Source of the DNA: Paragonimus westermani | Lineage: Eukaryota > Platyhelminthes > Trematoda > Plagiorchiida > Troglotrematidae | DNA length: 64,000 bases | Reading direction: 5' to 3' | NCBI GenBank assembly: GCA_008508345.1 | Contig: QNGE01002429.1 | Span: 33,391 to 97,390, forward strand | Part shown: positions 1 through 13,900 of the stretch, piece by piece | How positions within the stretch are numbered: position 1 is the stretch's first letter | Layout: each line of letters opens with the position of its first letter | Program-made: the position numbers and the translations under genes | Notes under the pieces: generated by a model | Database searches by the model: none | What the model was told of the DNA's origin: nothing | What the model saw: only the letters and a program-made list of their open reading frames with translations

Positions 1-110
1 GGTTGCCTCATGATTGGAATGTCCGGAGTTCAAATCCCGGCCGTGGCAAGGATATGCACTACTGACGAGCTCTAATGAGAGCGAAACTCGAGTCTAGTGC
101 TTCTTTTCGA
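1..110 (+). repeat. Hammerhead-bearing SINE (Sm-alpha-like), 5' end cut by window edge
   Basis: Bases 29-42 hold a Pol III B-box-like block (GTTCAAATCCCGG), the internal promoter element of tRNA-derived units. It is followed directly by a hammerhead ribozyme core at 56-100. A B box just upstream of a small hammerhead is the layout known from the schistosome Sm-alpha SINE/satellite family; assignment to that family is inference. The A box would lie before base 1, so the unit is truncated by the window edge. The 3' limit is unclear; I see no poly-A tail. A diverged relative sits at 28,690-28,795 and shares the B box and the following TTGGCAA/GGTATGCACT-like block. Confidence 0.7.
56..100 (+). 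ncRNA. Hammerhead ribozyme, short stem III
   Basis: All conserved core parts are present in order. The stem I 3' strand is GCACTA (56-61), followed by CTGACGA (62-68, fits CUGANGA). Stem II is GCTC/GAGC (69-72 with 79-82) closing a six-base loop. GAAA follows at 83-86, then a very short stem III built on the palindrome ACTCGAGT (86-93). The cleavage triplet GTC ends at 94, and TAGTGC (95-100) pairs perfectly with GCACTA as stem I. Predicted self-cleavage is after C94. The palindromic stem III is too short for a stable monomer, as in known animal SINE hammerheads that are thought to act as dimers. Activity is inferred from sequence only. Confidence 0.8.
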
Positions 111-3100
111 AAGAGGTTGGCTGGAAAGTCTATCTGAATGCGAACGCTGCGATCAAATGTGAGTGATTGTCAACTTGAAAATAAACCAAATCCCCGACTA
201 CTCATCAGTAAATTACTAACAGTTTACAGAGTTTTCCAGTGTCCAAACATTCAACAATTGCTAGGGGACACGATTAGAATGAACACTTATTTTGAAAGTA
301 AGTAATACCCAGTGTGTGACAGGCTTTCAGTGAGTGTTGACAGAGCTCTGTCAGAAGGTTGTGAGACTCACGTGCTCAGTTCAGGCATATTATATGCTGG
401 TCATGCTGAAATGTGCGCATTTATCCACGTTGGAAACAAATTTCCAGTTCAGTCTTAGTACATTTGCTAACTAAGGGCGTTGAGTAAGCCACAGCACTAA
501 ATACGTCAAGCAAGACCATAAAATTATCGTTACTATAAGTTGGCTAAATCCCCTGCTTAAGCTTACTCAGTCCTACGGCTTAACATGCCTTTTTGATTAG
601 TGTTTCTAGGCACTCTAACGAATAGGGCAGTAAAAGTATTTCACAACACGACAGGTTGACAAATACTTCTTTTGTTGGCACAGATGGTACCTATTGTTTT
701 CAGTCTGGAATAACTGTTCATTCTCATCGCATTTGTGAGTTGTTTTTCTCCTTCAGCAGTTTCGTTCATTACGTTGATATCTAGCGGTTCACGAAAAAGT
801 GTTTTCGGCAGTATTCATTTATGGGTAACAAGTGCAAAGCTAATGAACTTCTATCGCTGTCTTGTCAGTAGTGAACTCAAACAGACAAAAAACGCAATGC
901 TTTTTGAAAGCAGTGATAAAGTCGCACTTGTAAGAAGCGTGGAAGACTGTTCTTTTCTGACTTGATTGTTATTGACAATGTAGGATAAGGGAAATGGATG
1001 TGGGTTCAGCACTCCGATTATGATTGTCTCCCTCAGCTATTGCTAGATATCACCGAGAATTGTTTGAGGAGGTTCACGCTCACGAGTGCGGTTGAAGTTT
1101 ATTTTTCAGTGACCGCCATAGAGTCGTCAGTCACCACCGGTCCAACCTGGCTTTCGTAAACTCGATTGAAACTCATAAATTGACAGTTTAGTTGCGCAAC
1201 TCCTTCGCACAGTATAAATATGTTTTAAGATTAAGTTTGAAGTAACGTGCAAGAATGAATGACGCATGAAAATGACTTTCATCTTTCGACGTGTTAAAGG
1301 TTAATGCTAATGATAAAAAATTACGGTGCAGTTAGTGGAGAAAAAAGCGGAGTATGTAAATTGAAATTTTACTATGATCTAAAACCTGTAAGCCATAAGA
1401 CGCACATACAACGGGTTACTTAAAACGTACAAGCCTCGTATTACAACAGTTCCACATATTTAAAGGAGATTCAGCTGGGAAATTTAAAGGCCTTGGTGGG
1501 ACTGGAAACACGGATTCAACAGAAGGAATGAACGCCACGAGTGTTATATCAACCGAAGTATGATACGGCGCTGGGAATTCAGAAACTTCACATTCGGACT
1601 CATAATTGTACGGCCACCACTTCTTAAGGATCAGCTCAGTTCTGTGCAAAAGTCCACCTTTGAAGCAATAAGGAAAGCCCTAACAGTGCACACGCCCGTT
1701 TGCAAGCCAACCAAACACTACGAATCGTCCAAAACGTTGGCTTAAAACTACTGTGTGTATCTATGCAGGGGCTATCACGTTGTACACCTATTCTGAGGTG
1801 TTAACTGTGAACGTCGTTTTGCTGCTGTTGTTTGTTTAGAATAAAGCGCAGCAATATGCAGCTCGCTGCACTACTTTAGGTCCTACTCGTGTGTAATCAA
1901 CATGGGGTGTCAAGGTCAATAACTACCGACCGGTAGTTAGTGATAATGGCTGAATCTCCGAGGCAGACAAGCTATCTGCAGGATTGTTTGAATAGAGTCA
2001 GTAATGTATCTGTCCCAAAACTGTCGGATGTAAAGGAGCGGCGGTTCACAATGCACTACTCACACACCGGTATACTAATCGAATCGATGCAAGCTCTGTT
2101 TAGCATACACATAAGCTGAACCTGCTCTGACATAAAAGACACCCTACCATTTGGATCTAAGATTTTATCTTCATACAACTCTCAACCGTGAGAAACTGCC
2201 GCTGTTTGAGCTTATACTAACGAGTATCAACAAACAGGCTTTTGGGTACACAGAAGCACAGGGCACTCAAGGGCTGTAACTTCACTGAAACCGCCATGTC
2301 AATTTGAACCGATAAAACAGCATTAGAATACTTTTTGGGGAATTTTGCCACTGTAAATTTTTTCGAACCCATTAGATCATTTTTTATTATACTACTCAAT
2401 ACTGAGGCTAGATATGAACTTATAATCTACCGTATTAACCGAAGTAAAGTTGACTGTATTTGCCGATTCCTTTTGTAGAATATTCTGGAATTTTTCTTTT
2501 GTCAATGTAGGATATTTTTGAGTCGACCTTTGCTCGCTCATTGTTTTGTACTCTCTAATGCTTAAAAAGCGAAAACTGATGTCATGAGCGATGTTTTATT
2601 AGATAGCAAGTAACTCCTTATGCATGAACGGGCCTATCTTAACGGTATCCATTGGGCGATAATCACACTTCCGTTGGGTTGGTTACTCAAGCGGTTTCCC
2701 CAACATTCGATTCCAGTAACGCTGTTACATGAATTCGACACCGTCAGACAACTCACACTTTCGTCAACAATTTACGGACGAATTCGAGGTAACAGATGAC
2801 AGCATTCCGATTGGCTGGTGTTACCCGACTTTAATTCCGTTCGCCCCTACATACGGAGGAACAGTGATGGGTCACCACTTCTCCAGTGGGCAGGCTAATC
2901 CAACCCAAGCCCATTATTCTTGGGAAGCGAATTTGATAAGATAATTCTGTCATGTCCTCCAGAAGTGTTTCCGTTACACACATGCATGACAAGAGAGGTG
3001 ATATTTCCAACACCTTTACGATAAACTTGGTGTCGTACATTATATGGTTAATGACACGTTGTAATTATGGGAAAGCCGGAAATTTGCTAGGCAGGTAAGC

Positions 3101-6100
3101 CGGAAAAAGTGCGGGACTAGAATTCGAAATTCACACTGAAAGGGACAATGTTGAATCAGCTTATCAGAATGTGAATCTGTGTTACCGAACTGATAAACAC
3201 TAGACTTATTTACTACTTCTCAATATATACAAATATTATTGTTATTATTTGTGTTAGGCTGTTAGAATTGCGCAATGCTTAGCCGATGAAACACTGTAAT
3301 GGAAAGGCTAGTTCGTGCTTGAACGCATTTCTACCATAAACGTATACGAACCGGTATTATTCGTTTCAAAAGCGAGATGTGTTAGACTGGTAGAATTACC
3401 TCCTGCAGCCGACTACCAGTGTTGTCGTGTTCTAAAAACAATGTGACAACGGAAATCAAATGAGAAGTTCCAATCACAGTATTGAAAATTGAATGGAAAA
3501 AGAATCAGTTTATTTGCATTTGAAAATAACATTACTAAATCCCGTTCGTTTCGTCCGCTTTTAACGAATGAGGTTCAAGTCTGTTACCACACGTGAAAAT
3601 ACCATCTGTATAAGCTTCTTTGTAATTAACTTGGCGGCTATCAGAAAAGACGGTAATGAATACGCCATCGTTGAGAAATACTGCTGTAATGTGACACTTC
3701 GACTCCAACTTCACAGGGGCTGAAGGACGCAATCTATATCATCCTCACATATCGTTTGCCAAGTGTTTTGATATAATGATACTTCATTAGTAATATAAGA
3801 AAGCAATTTTCAGTTTATGTTCATAAGCTTTTTTATTTTCTTACAGGCTTTATGTAGTGTCCTGGAAGATTTTCCTGTCCAGCAGTTCCAAATATTTCAC
3901 ATTTTTTCAAAAAAACAGAATCTAGGGAGATTGACCACATGTTTTGACCCGATTTCTATTTTGAAAACGAAGTCTTCATTTTACATCCTAAAATCAACAT
4001 CAAAGCGTGCGATCCAAGAATACGTATTTATGACAATGACTTCTAAAATCTTTCCTGTTCCGACAATTCTGTTGTGCATTTAGACGATACAATCAATAAA
4101 CTGGCTTTGCACTGGAGCAGTTGTACTCCTTCAGCAGTTCCTTCCCGTGAAATGACAGGACATGGAGACCTTAACTGCTGCGCATTATTTAAAGCCGTAC
4201 ATAAGATTGACAGGTACAGTTGTGCATAAATATATCCGATAAGTCATGAGTTTCTGTCTCACTCATTTCAGGAAAATTTACAGCTTCAGCAACTTGTTTC
4301 CTGATATGACATCAGAGACGCGTGCAAAGAAAAGCCGTAAGCCTCCATTTTCGTCAATTTTAAGTAAATTATCCCGCCTGTAAAAGTATTTAGCTATGCA
4401 CTATGAGGTGAGGTTTGACAGGTGCTTGTTGATAGCCGTTACAGGTATGGTCGTCTGTTCAACAATTTCTGCCCCGCTCATTCTCACGTCCACACAAGCC
4501 CTTTTTTGTTCTCTGGCTGTCTAAGATATATGCCGTTTGGAATGCTTTGAGTGTCAATAAAATGTACTGGTCAGTGACTTCCAGTGTGAAGTAAAGGATG
4601 ATAATTATATTCATCCGTTTTGCAATAGAAAACTACATTTACCCTCAGGCGATCGGAGAATATCACTCATCTACTGAATGGACAAGATGGCAAAGCAACA
4701 GTTTTTTTCTAAAGGGCGCAAAATCCCTTGACACTAAGTGATCGCTTAGTGAATTCACTTTCGTTTGTGCATTCTGTGATCATTATTTCTAAATGTCTTC
4801 TCAACTAGAAAATGATCATGTCAAAGTTTCTGTCATGAATTCACAATTTGATGTCAAAGTGAACAACCCAAATTTAGATTTGTCTGACTTGATACAAAGT
4901 GCTTAACAATTATCGCGAATGTTTCGCTAATTCTGCAATAAAAGCTTTGTGTCGGTTTCATTAACCAACTAGCAGAGAACACACCACATCCGGGTATGCT
5001 GCTTCTCTTGGTTCTCTAAATCTAAATGAGGTCTGAATATAATGTTTTTTAAATAGTAGTGTCCCCAGTGCTTGGTACTCCTGACATGACTTTTCTTGGG
5101 TTCTTGAAGACGGTTGTCAGTTCAGCATTATCCGAACATGAAAGCACCGTTTCTTCTCAGCTGACGGCTGGTCTATTTTGGATGGGGAGTCCCAAATAAC
5201 ATAACATAACCTATAGGTGAATAAGGAAAACTCATTTTAATTCGAGGATCTCGATCTATCTTGAATCCACTCAAATGCATTTAACGGCCTGAAGTTATTG
5301 TTAAATCAAGTTTCATAAACCTGGTTGCAGAGTTGAAAGCCGGAAGCTGACTAGCCGGAAGTTTCCGTGCAGCAAACTTCGAATCATGTTGAGAAAAAAT
5401 GAACGCAATTAGGGTTGTTTGTTCTAGGTCTAGTGTAGAAGTATTTCTTCGCTAAGGATGACAAGTGACATCAACCTTCCAATATATCGGGGCATTAAGC
5501 GGAAATCAACAGCAAAGCCAAATGTACTCAGGGCAGTTTTTCTTAGAGTACTTAATAGTTCACATCGCTGAGGCTCAGTTGCCCTCAGGATAAAACACTT
5601 CAAAAATCATTGGATTAAATGTCAGTGCATGCATTCACTTAGCTAGTACCGATAATGATAGCAGAAATCATGTTCTCGTCCCAGTGAAAAATAGACCTCC
5701 AACAAAGAACTGTCGAATATCACTTGATAAGCTTTCGTCACAACAGCGATAGAAGTTGAATCTGCCCTGAAACCCGTGGCAGGCAGCTCAGTCCATCATA
5801 ACATTGTGGTAATTGCAGGTCATGTAATTTCACTTCATCACTTCCCGCTGCCTTCTCTCGATGGTCACTATAAGGAGTGAAATCGATTGAAGCACCATCA
5901 TCATCAAGAATTGCGACCACATCCGGTTTTCTGGAAAAAGGTAAGAATTAATGGGAGTAGTTCGAATCTGATTGAATAAGATAGGGAATGTAATCATCTA
6001 CCAAATCTGTATCCGCAAAATTATGATAAAACAGCGCAAACCTTAGGCCAATCACCATATCCTACGAATACCAGCTTAAATTTATGGCTGAACATAACTA

Positions 6101-9100
6101 CCGCGGCCCAAAATTCAATGGTCATTTTGGCCACCTCGAGACCACAGTCTCAGAACGATTGCACTGAAACATGATGAGGCTAAAAGTATAAATAGCTTCC
6201 CTTAACACGAAACTATGCTCTAAAAGTGGCGGCAGTCGGTTTACGGTGGGTAACTGTCTGCCCTTCGTATGACATGGAAATGCAGTGCGATGTGGATGTT
6301 TTCTGTCAACACACACTGAGCTTCTTCCTTAATTGTCGTTTGCATAATATGGAGGCGCTCCGGAAAGTTACCTTTCCACTTAACTTATCAAACTAATTGT
6401 CTATGGCCCCATCCGGGGTTGGTGAGTATCGACTAATTACCGGTCTCTTCTCCGGTGACTTACTTAAGTGCTCCAGTCCACAAAAGCACATCGATAGAGA
6501 GGTGTTCATCAGCTTGTTTTGTTAGCCAGTTCCACTCTAGGATGCAGCGACGGACTGTGTTTCATCTACCACTGAGTGCGTTGCATTTGGCTTATTTTAT
6601 CCTCAGCGATTAATCTATCTAATGCTCTAAACGATTCTTTACAGAACGGGTATGATGGTTTAGCTTTACCGGTCTTTAGCTAACTTAACCCGATATACGC
6701 TAGGACAAGGGTTAGTGTTAAACGGAAGCTTTTAATTTTCAGGGAGAAGGAAAAACATGAGTCGCCCCATCTGCGTCGTGTTTTTAGCCAAGTTGAACAA
6801 CACTTTCGCTGAGTGCAGTCGACAAAACTGACCATGAACTGAATATCTCTGTTTCTCTGGTAGCAGAACGCTGGGTGCTGTCACAAGCTTCTCACGGATA
6901 TAAGTGCGATTTATCCCGGAAGAATGAAAACATTACAGTAGAAAACACTGTTGACTATGGCGCCATGGGACTGGCAATCCAGATGAAGCATCTGCTCTAG
7001 GTGTCTAATTCACGTTAAAATAAATGTTAATATCTGTGTTCCTACTTATCAAGGTTTCTGCTGAATGGAAATGTGAGACGCATGAGTTGATGCCTCCAGC
7101 TGGATCGAATGTATGAAAATGAATTCGTTTGTTGACACGCTTAACTGGACTGGTCATGATAGCTTCCCGTCGGATAGCTGTCTGTTTACAACCGAGAGAG
7201 TAAATCGTGATTAGCTCGATGTTTTATGTAGGCCCGTTTTGGCCATCCTCTTGTTTGCAATCTGGTTGTTTTCACTGTTTGTTCAAATGTGGCCTAACTA
7301 GTGTGATGAAATCATGTTTATATGTCAGATGAATGCACAGGTCTGAACAGAGGTTTCTAGTGGTATCCACTTGTGTGATTCTCTAGCGTTTTTTCTAATA
7401 GCCTGTCTGGTTGGCGGAGAGTGATAGTGTACATTTGAAAATAACCGATTATTCGGCTGCTTCTGATGGGCACGTTTGTTCTGAAATTTTATGAGCAACA
7501 ACAGTACAGTATTTGAAATCAAATATATTGCCCCACTCAAGTTATCTCCGTGCGTAATTAAAAGCTCCGGACAAGTTGAAAACCAATCACGTGAATCACA
7601 ATCTTAGCCCACCAACTTTCAAACCCCGTAAATAACTATAACGCTTCGGCAAAAATTACTGTACCAAGCACGAATCTAGAGTTCAGCGAATCCAAGAATT
7701 TGCTTCATGTACCCTGAGATGTCATTACTCAAAGACCACGGTCAAGCTTTCGGTGATCATAAGGTTTAATAAGACAACCAGTTTAGTTTCATCGCCAATT
7801 TCTTCATGAAATTGTTGATTAAATTGATGAAACTGTAATAAGTAAGAGATAACATAACAATAAACAGGGGTACGGATACATAACCATTCGAAGTAAAACC
7901 TATTTAAGAATGTGGATACAGTTATGGGGATTTGCAGTGTGGAACATTATCAGAATCTCATAAACTTTAGAACCTAAACGTTACCCTGCTCACTTTAGTC
8001 AAGGCGGTGTAAACACAGAGTCCAGTTCCAATTCTGGCTGGATGTAACACTTGACTATTCAAAAGATTCGTACCAAGAAAAAACATCGCTCTTTATTTTG
8101 TGCCTCCGAAAACATGCAGAAATGTGTTCCAAGTGCATTCCATTGAAATGTGGGGCGATAAGGCAATTGACCTGTTCAACGTGACTAGGTGTCTTGAGAA
8201 GGAGGAAGACAGGTCCAAATTTTGAACTCTAAAATAAAACCAGTTAGTGACTTGATCTTAATCTAAATCTTGGGAAAATAGCCAGAGACTTTCACACTGC
8301 ATAGCTTAGGAATCCCTGATGAATACAGAACAAACTGGACTACGAATGAGTATAAACTAAATACAAATCGTAAATCAAATGTCCGTTTAAAAATATCGTT
8401 AACCGCCATAGTTCATGAGAAAAAAAGAAGCATTATTTTTCCTGGCGAGGCAATTAGAAAGACTGCTGTAATCGAAACATCGAAAAGACACTGTCCTTTG
8501 CTTGCCATCCGAACAAACAAACAATTTGCCAGATAATGCATCAACAGTGGTTGGAGACTGACATTATATAACCTGATGTGGACTTGCTTGGCTGCTTTGG
8601 AGCATCAGATGGTCAAGGATACCGCCTCATTGCTTTTCTCACAACTGACCGCGAAGCAATCGATCGAATTCCGGATGTGTCCTTCACCAATATTGGTGTA
8701 AATTTGGAAGTCTTGTATTAGTCAGCCAGTATTGCTTTGTGCAATGTATACTGTTATTATAACCGAAAAAGATACGGATATCTCTGGTTTGATGTTACGC
8801 TGCACACAAAGTATTCCAACGCCAGGTAAGTAATTTGGCATTGCGAAAAAGATTACTATTGTAACTTGCTTTGCAAGACATTTCGCAAAAATATCAGCGA
8901 CTGCGACTTCCAGGGGACTTCTCAATCTTTCCTCTATTTCATCAATAAAGTTTGTCGTTACAAAACACACATTGTTTACGGTAATTATAGAAATTGTGCA
9001 GATTACTAAGAGAATAAGGGCACTTCGACCGCTCAGCGGTTGACCACGAACGTCGGCATATTATCCGATGGAATCAAAAAATATCCGGTATCACTCAGAA

Positions 9101-9480
9101 TCCCGATACAGCTTCCAATACGTCCAGTGTGCTCAGTAATGATTGAAAACGGACATTACTATCTTATTCACTGCACCCTCGGTCTATGAAAGTCCCACAT
9201 CGCCAACTGAATGAGTCTGTTAAATCACTAGCTCGAGGCATTTTGTTGTCTTGAAATTCTATGGCCAATCTGAAGTCGGAACCGTAATGAGTTCCAGAGT
9301 ATGACAATGTTCGCTCGACTGGATCTCAGCCAACTGCAACTTATGCGCTATCAGACTCCCTATATCGGTCGAAGTTTGTCAGCGCTAATCAGAAAACAGT
9401 TGTATAGTAATTATATGAGAATTACTAATAAGAAGTGTGGCGAATTTGATAATTTAAATGAGACCCCACTGTGAAAAGTC
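111..9480. other. No recognisable gene (about 9.4 kb)
   Basis: Both strands contain only short open frames of 60-100 codons with no recognisable domain. I saw no tandem array, no transposase or reverse transcriptase motif and no convincing splice-flanked exon. The sequence is AT-rich and of ordinary complexity. It is best described as intergenic or intronic DNA of unknown content. Confidence 0.5.
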
Positions 9481-9482
9481 AG

Positions 9483-9562
9483 GCCTTCGGCTGGATTCGA
9501 ACCAGCGACAGACACAGCATGTCTCAACACGGCAAGCGCTCTACCGGCTGAGCTACGAAGCC
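9483..9562 (-). tRNA. tRNA-like gene or SINE head, probably a pseudogene
   Basis: On the minus strand the unit opens with GGCTTCG and closes with CGAAGGC, an acceptor stem with one G-G mismatch. It has a perfect A box (TAGCTCAGCCGG), a D stem GCTC/GAGC, and a perfect B box with T arm (GCTGG, TTCGAAT, CCAGC). A TTTT run, a possible Pol III stop, follows within about 10 bases downstream. The 31 bases between the D and T stems do not form a standard 5-bp/7-nt anticodon arm; the best hairpin there is AGACA/TGTCT with a five-base loop. No anticodon can be assigned, so this is more likely a tRNA-derived SINE head or decayed tRNA than a working tRNA. Confidence 0.55.
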
Positions 9563-9869
9563 ACACTGGTGTGGCTTAATCAAGGATTTACTTAATCATG
9601 ATCAACAACACAGGGCACAATATGTTTTCGCAAAACCGTTCTGTCTAAGTTTCGGAAATACTAACAATGTTATGTCTTTTGTGATCATTGAATGCATTTT
9701 TGCTAATCACGAGCACATCTCATCTCATTTAGATGTTTCTTACATCAGTTTAAGAAGTGTGGTCAAATGTAATCGGAAGCACACAATCGATTCTACGTTC
9801 ATTGCCACTCTTTAGTTGTGTGTACCCGGTGAACCTCAGTCACCCAGTCTACCGCAGAGAAGCCAAATT

Positions 9870-10981
9870 CTGAAGGTTGTGGATACAAACTCGCTGGCAA
9901 GTTAGTTCTACCTCAAATCTCAAACTGAGTGAAGTTTGTGGACTGGTGTCGCTGTCAGGAGCACTGAACGGAACTGTGCAGATTCTCAGTCTACCTCGAG
10001 CTCTCATACACTGCTATAAACTTATGCAGCATACCGATTCTCCTGGGGCTAGATTTACCAACATGGAGTGTGCGGATAACATCTTCTTACTTAACCCCTC
10101 TGCCGTAGACATGCAGACCTTGCTAAACAAGGCAAGTGACCGGCGTGGTGTGTATGGAATGCACTTCACACCTTCAAAATTCTAAGTGATGCCTCAAGAC
10201 TGCCGCATTTACACTCCTACCTCCTTTATTACAGGCGGTCCACAGGAGACGATGGACAGTCTCGCATAGTTGAATAACACTATCTCATCAGCCTGCAATA
10301 TTACTGATGCGATATCAGCAAGAATGGCAAAGGCATGGGATACGTTTACCAACCTCCCTCACCTGTGGCGTCAAGAAACGTGTGGTTTTCTCAGAAAGGG
10401 ATGGCGTTAAACGCTTGTGTGCGTTCAATTCTGCTCGGTGTTTTGGAGGCGTGGCCTGTCCACGACGAAGATATCGGCAGACTTGCTGCGATTGACCATG
10501 GTTCTCTCCGTCAGTTAACCCATATCAAGTGGACTGATCGCATCATCAATATGACTGTTTGTCGGCGCATTCCAGAACGTTTGGGACGCACGGCCAATTG
10601 GCCAGCTATTCACGCCGCACAGCTTGCGATGGTTAGGTCATTTACTCTGTATATCAGCTGGGTGTTTTCTGTACCGGGCACTATGGAGTGAGACCACAAG
10701 CAGTAGGGTGAAACCGCGTGGTGGTCAAGCAGCAACGTGGTCGCGACGTATGAACGCCTTAATTGTTCCACTGAGCAAAGTGGGTAGGTGTGTCTAGCCC
10801 GACTGGGGTTTTATTGGTCACTTGAATCGCTGACTAGAAGAGTAATACGTAACGGTAATGTGGCGCAGTCAATGGCGTACGTGCATCCAACTCATTTTTA
10901 GTTCTTACGCCTAATCTTCTTTTGTTAAGTTGTAACACTGTCATTAACATTTCTTTCAGGATATTTCACGTTACTGCTGAG
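9870..10981 (+). mobile_element. LINE relic, RT palm to C-terminal tail
   Basis: Translation across several frames gives the end of a non-LTR reverse transcriptase. At 9,877-10,185 the frame reads through a QTRWQV-type start to a catalytic region where the usual YADD is replaced by CADN (about 10,068-10,080), then MQTLLNKA and GMHFTPSK, the normal spacing after the RT active site. Further on are PHLWR, the DHGSLRQ...WTDRI segment, LGRT, HSLRWLGHLL, RGGQAATW, VGRC and QWRTCI, typical of the C-terminal tail of LINEs common in flukes. Several stops and frameshifts (for example TAG near 10,269) and the lost aspartate make it dead. A near-identical inverted copy lies at 36,174-37,085. Confidence 0.82.
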
Positions 10982-13900
10982 GTGAGCGGCGACCTGAACC
11001 ACGGTACCTTCCGGTGAGCCCCATATCTGTTATGATGAAGATGATGTACACTTCATAACAGGTCAGTCAATTCCGGGTTTCATTCCGACGACTTCCGTCG
11101 CCTGGGCTTGGTCTTTGCGCTTGCCTGAAGCGTTAAACCAGAAGACTATGCTGAACGCTGGTGCGATTTTTTCGGGTAAATAATTTTCAGGCAGGGCAAA
11201 TGAAAGTGGACACTTGAAGTCAATTCCACTCATACCTGCACACTTGATTGCACAGAATTGTTTAATTGGTGACACGTTATCCTATAATAATCTAACAGCA
11301 TTACTTTTGAGACACCACGTTGTTCTCCCACACTTAATAACAGTGGAGTCCGAAATAGGTTTTTAAAATGAGCAGCACCCCGTACATTGAACAGCCACCT
11401 GTGACCAACAGCGTATTATGCAATGCGACCGAATAAATCAACGTATGCGAATCGCAAAATTAACGCGAATTTGAATTCAATGTTCAACCATTTGTGTCCA
11501 CGAGCTGTGCTAGTTCTTCACCGGCTGGTTATTTATACTTTGGAACCGTGGGCTCCGGATCTGTAACCCACTGCCTTGCAGGACGATCCTATGGGCGTGG
11601 GAATCCGCCTTTGCGATAAGGAAAACTTAAAATTACCCGTAGTTCTGTCCCGATGAATTCCACTAATCTTGATATTTTTCTCTCCTTGCTCCTAATTTTC
11701 AAAAAGATCGATACACCTAAACGCTTCCAAGACTGACGATATCCCGTACGCTTGTCAACATGTTGCTCTGATGAATGCTGTCCTACATCTTGGGCAAGAC
11801 TTGCGCTGTGCTTTAAAACAAACACCTGGCTTCTGAGCGTTGCCATTTATTTAAAATTAACCTAAGCTAAAACTGTGGATGAGCGGATTTCGAATGGGAC
11901 TTCTTGTGTTTGTGTAACTTAGTCTTCTGATCCACTTATCATAAGGATCATACTTACCTTCGAAGCAATGTCCGCTGTACTGAATCACAATAGCTGTCCT
12001 CTAACATACCGTCAGACTTAACACTACACTTTTTCTAGATACAGGCTAGAAGGACATTATGTGTCTGTCATATCCCCATGCGTTTTATGATATATTAATT
12101 CAGACATTTTTAGAGTTGTCTTATATCATGGTTGGCTCGATTTTTAGAGACAAAGTAAACGCCTGAACATCCTTTTGCTTGTTGGTAATGTGAAATTGAG
12201 AGGAAACATGAATCAAGGGTGAGTTCGGCATTCAAGCATAGAACATTCAAAATTGCAATCGGTTGACGCAGAAGTAAGGATTTCACATATTGCATTGCGC
12301 CGTTTAGTACAAAAGACAACACTGGGTCATCTAGAGACCGTCTTTTTATAATCAATCATAGTAGCACGATAATCATATCGTTGACAGCTGTCGGTCGCCT
12401 CACTTCGTTGAGTAGTATTGTTCAGTTTGATTATAAACCTTTAGAGTTACACCATGCCGCCGTTCACATAGGCTTTGCTTCATGAATTAAACATGCAGGT
12501 ACTAGTTACAATGACGTGAAAAACAGCTCATTCATAAATCTCTCGTAGTCGTCTGATGTGTTTTGCGAAATATACACGATAAAATGTATTCGCGAATAGT
12601 ATTCGCATTTTTATCGCAAACCCTTACAAAAAATGTATCACCTTTCTTCGTATCCGTCTTTGCATAATGTGAACCGAATTTCTGTCAACTACAACGAACG
12701 TCTTTCCGTCCGTGTGTGTGTACTTCTCATCCTTGTACGGGTGTAGTCGCTGAAACGTTCTCCTAAATACTCCCCCACGAGAAAGTCCTTTCATGCCTCA
12801 ACACAGAGTTGCACAGTACTTTATACCGTGTGGCTAATGAGGGCCAAATATCTCTCTTGGTGTACACCTAATCAGTTTAAATTATTCTCACGGATGTCAT
12901 TCCAATTCTACTGGTGGGTCGAACTCGACGTGAACCCAAGTTACATCACGCTCGCATTTACCTACCATTTAGTTTACGGAACTTCGGGTGAATAATATTT
13001 TTGAACAAAATATTCTGATCGACTTACCATGCTATGCAGTACGTATATTATTTGAGATATGTTATTTCATCTCTCAACTTGATACGCGATTAGACTGCGT
13101 TTAAATGAGAATCACAAAACGCTCATCTAACAAACACGTAGGACAGTATTATAGAACAATGCTCAAAGGTGTTTGGGAAACCTACCTGCAACGTCTGTTT
13201 ATCGAAATAAATTATATTGAAAAGTGCGGTCTGTTATACATTAATTTTGTCTATAAGCTGTTTGTGAATTACCATCAGATGTATCTTAACTCTTAGCCAC
13301 CTACCTTTTGGTTATCTGAAACATTTATGCACATCGTTAAATCGTATTTCCCAACCTGGTATTCTGTATTTTAGTAGAAATCATTTTAACTCCATGTAAC
13401 CCAATACACCTCAGAGATTTTCCTGCCCGTTTACTGGTTGACGTTTTATCACAAAGTCTACTGTGGTTGTTGGATCTGTTGAAATACGTTTGGTATGCTT
13501 GTCGTCATTGTTTGGTATGAATCGGAGCGGTGAATTTGTTGAGGCGTGTTTAGTTTGTTTGTAGAAAGCTAGTCCTAAATTTGTCTTCATTAATCTTTGC
13601 TGTGTGCAGTAAACGTTCATGATGAATCCTGTGTTGTTACTGCACAGTGTTCGCTTTCTCCTTTTTATAAACACCATTGCTTAATTATTAAACTTTCCTT
13701 CTTAATATTGTTTGATACGCAGTCCACTTCATCTGTACGATATATTTTTAAATGAGCTCACTTCCCGTTCACTGGTGGCTGTCTGCGGACTCGTGCTTGG
13801 TTACCTTCTTTTGAGTGCTTTTCTGCTGGATAATTTGTGTATCCCGTCAGTTGACACTGACCGTGAAGTAAAACCTTTGTTGTATTTTTGATAAACAGTA

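Noticed and set aside
1095..1125. Minus-strand CTGACGA with GAAA nearby
   Set aside because: Stem II does not pair and no stem III or GUC follows.
2678..2730. Possible tRNA-like segment (GGTTACTCAAGCGG, then CATTCGATTCC)
   Set aside because: Both boxes are imperfect and only about 14 bases apart, too close for a tRNA.
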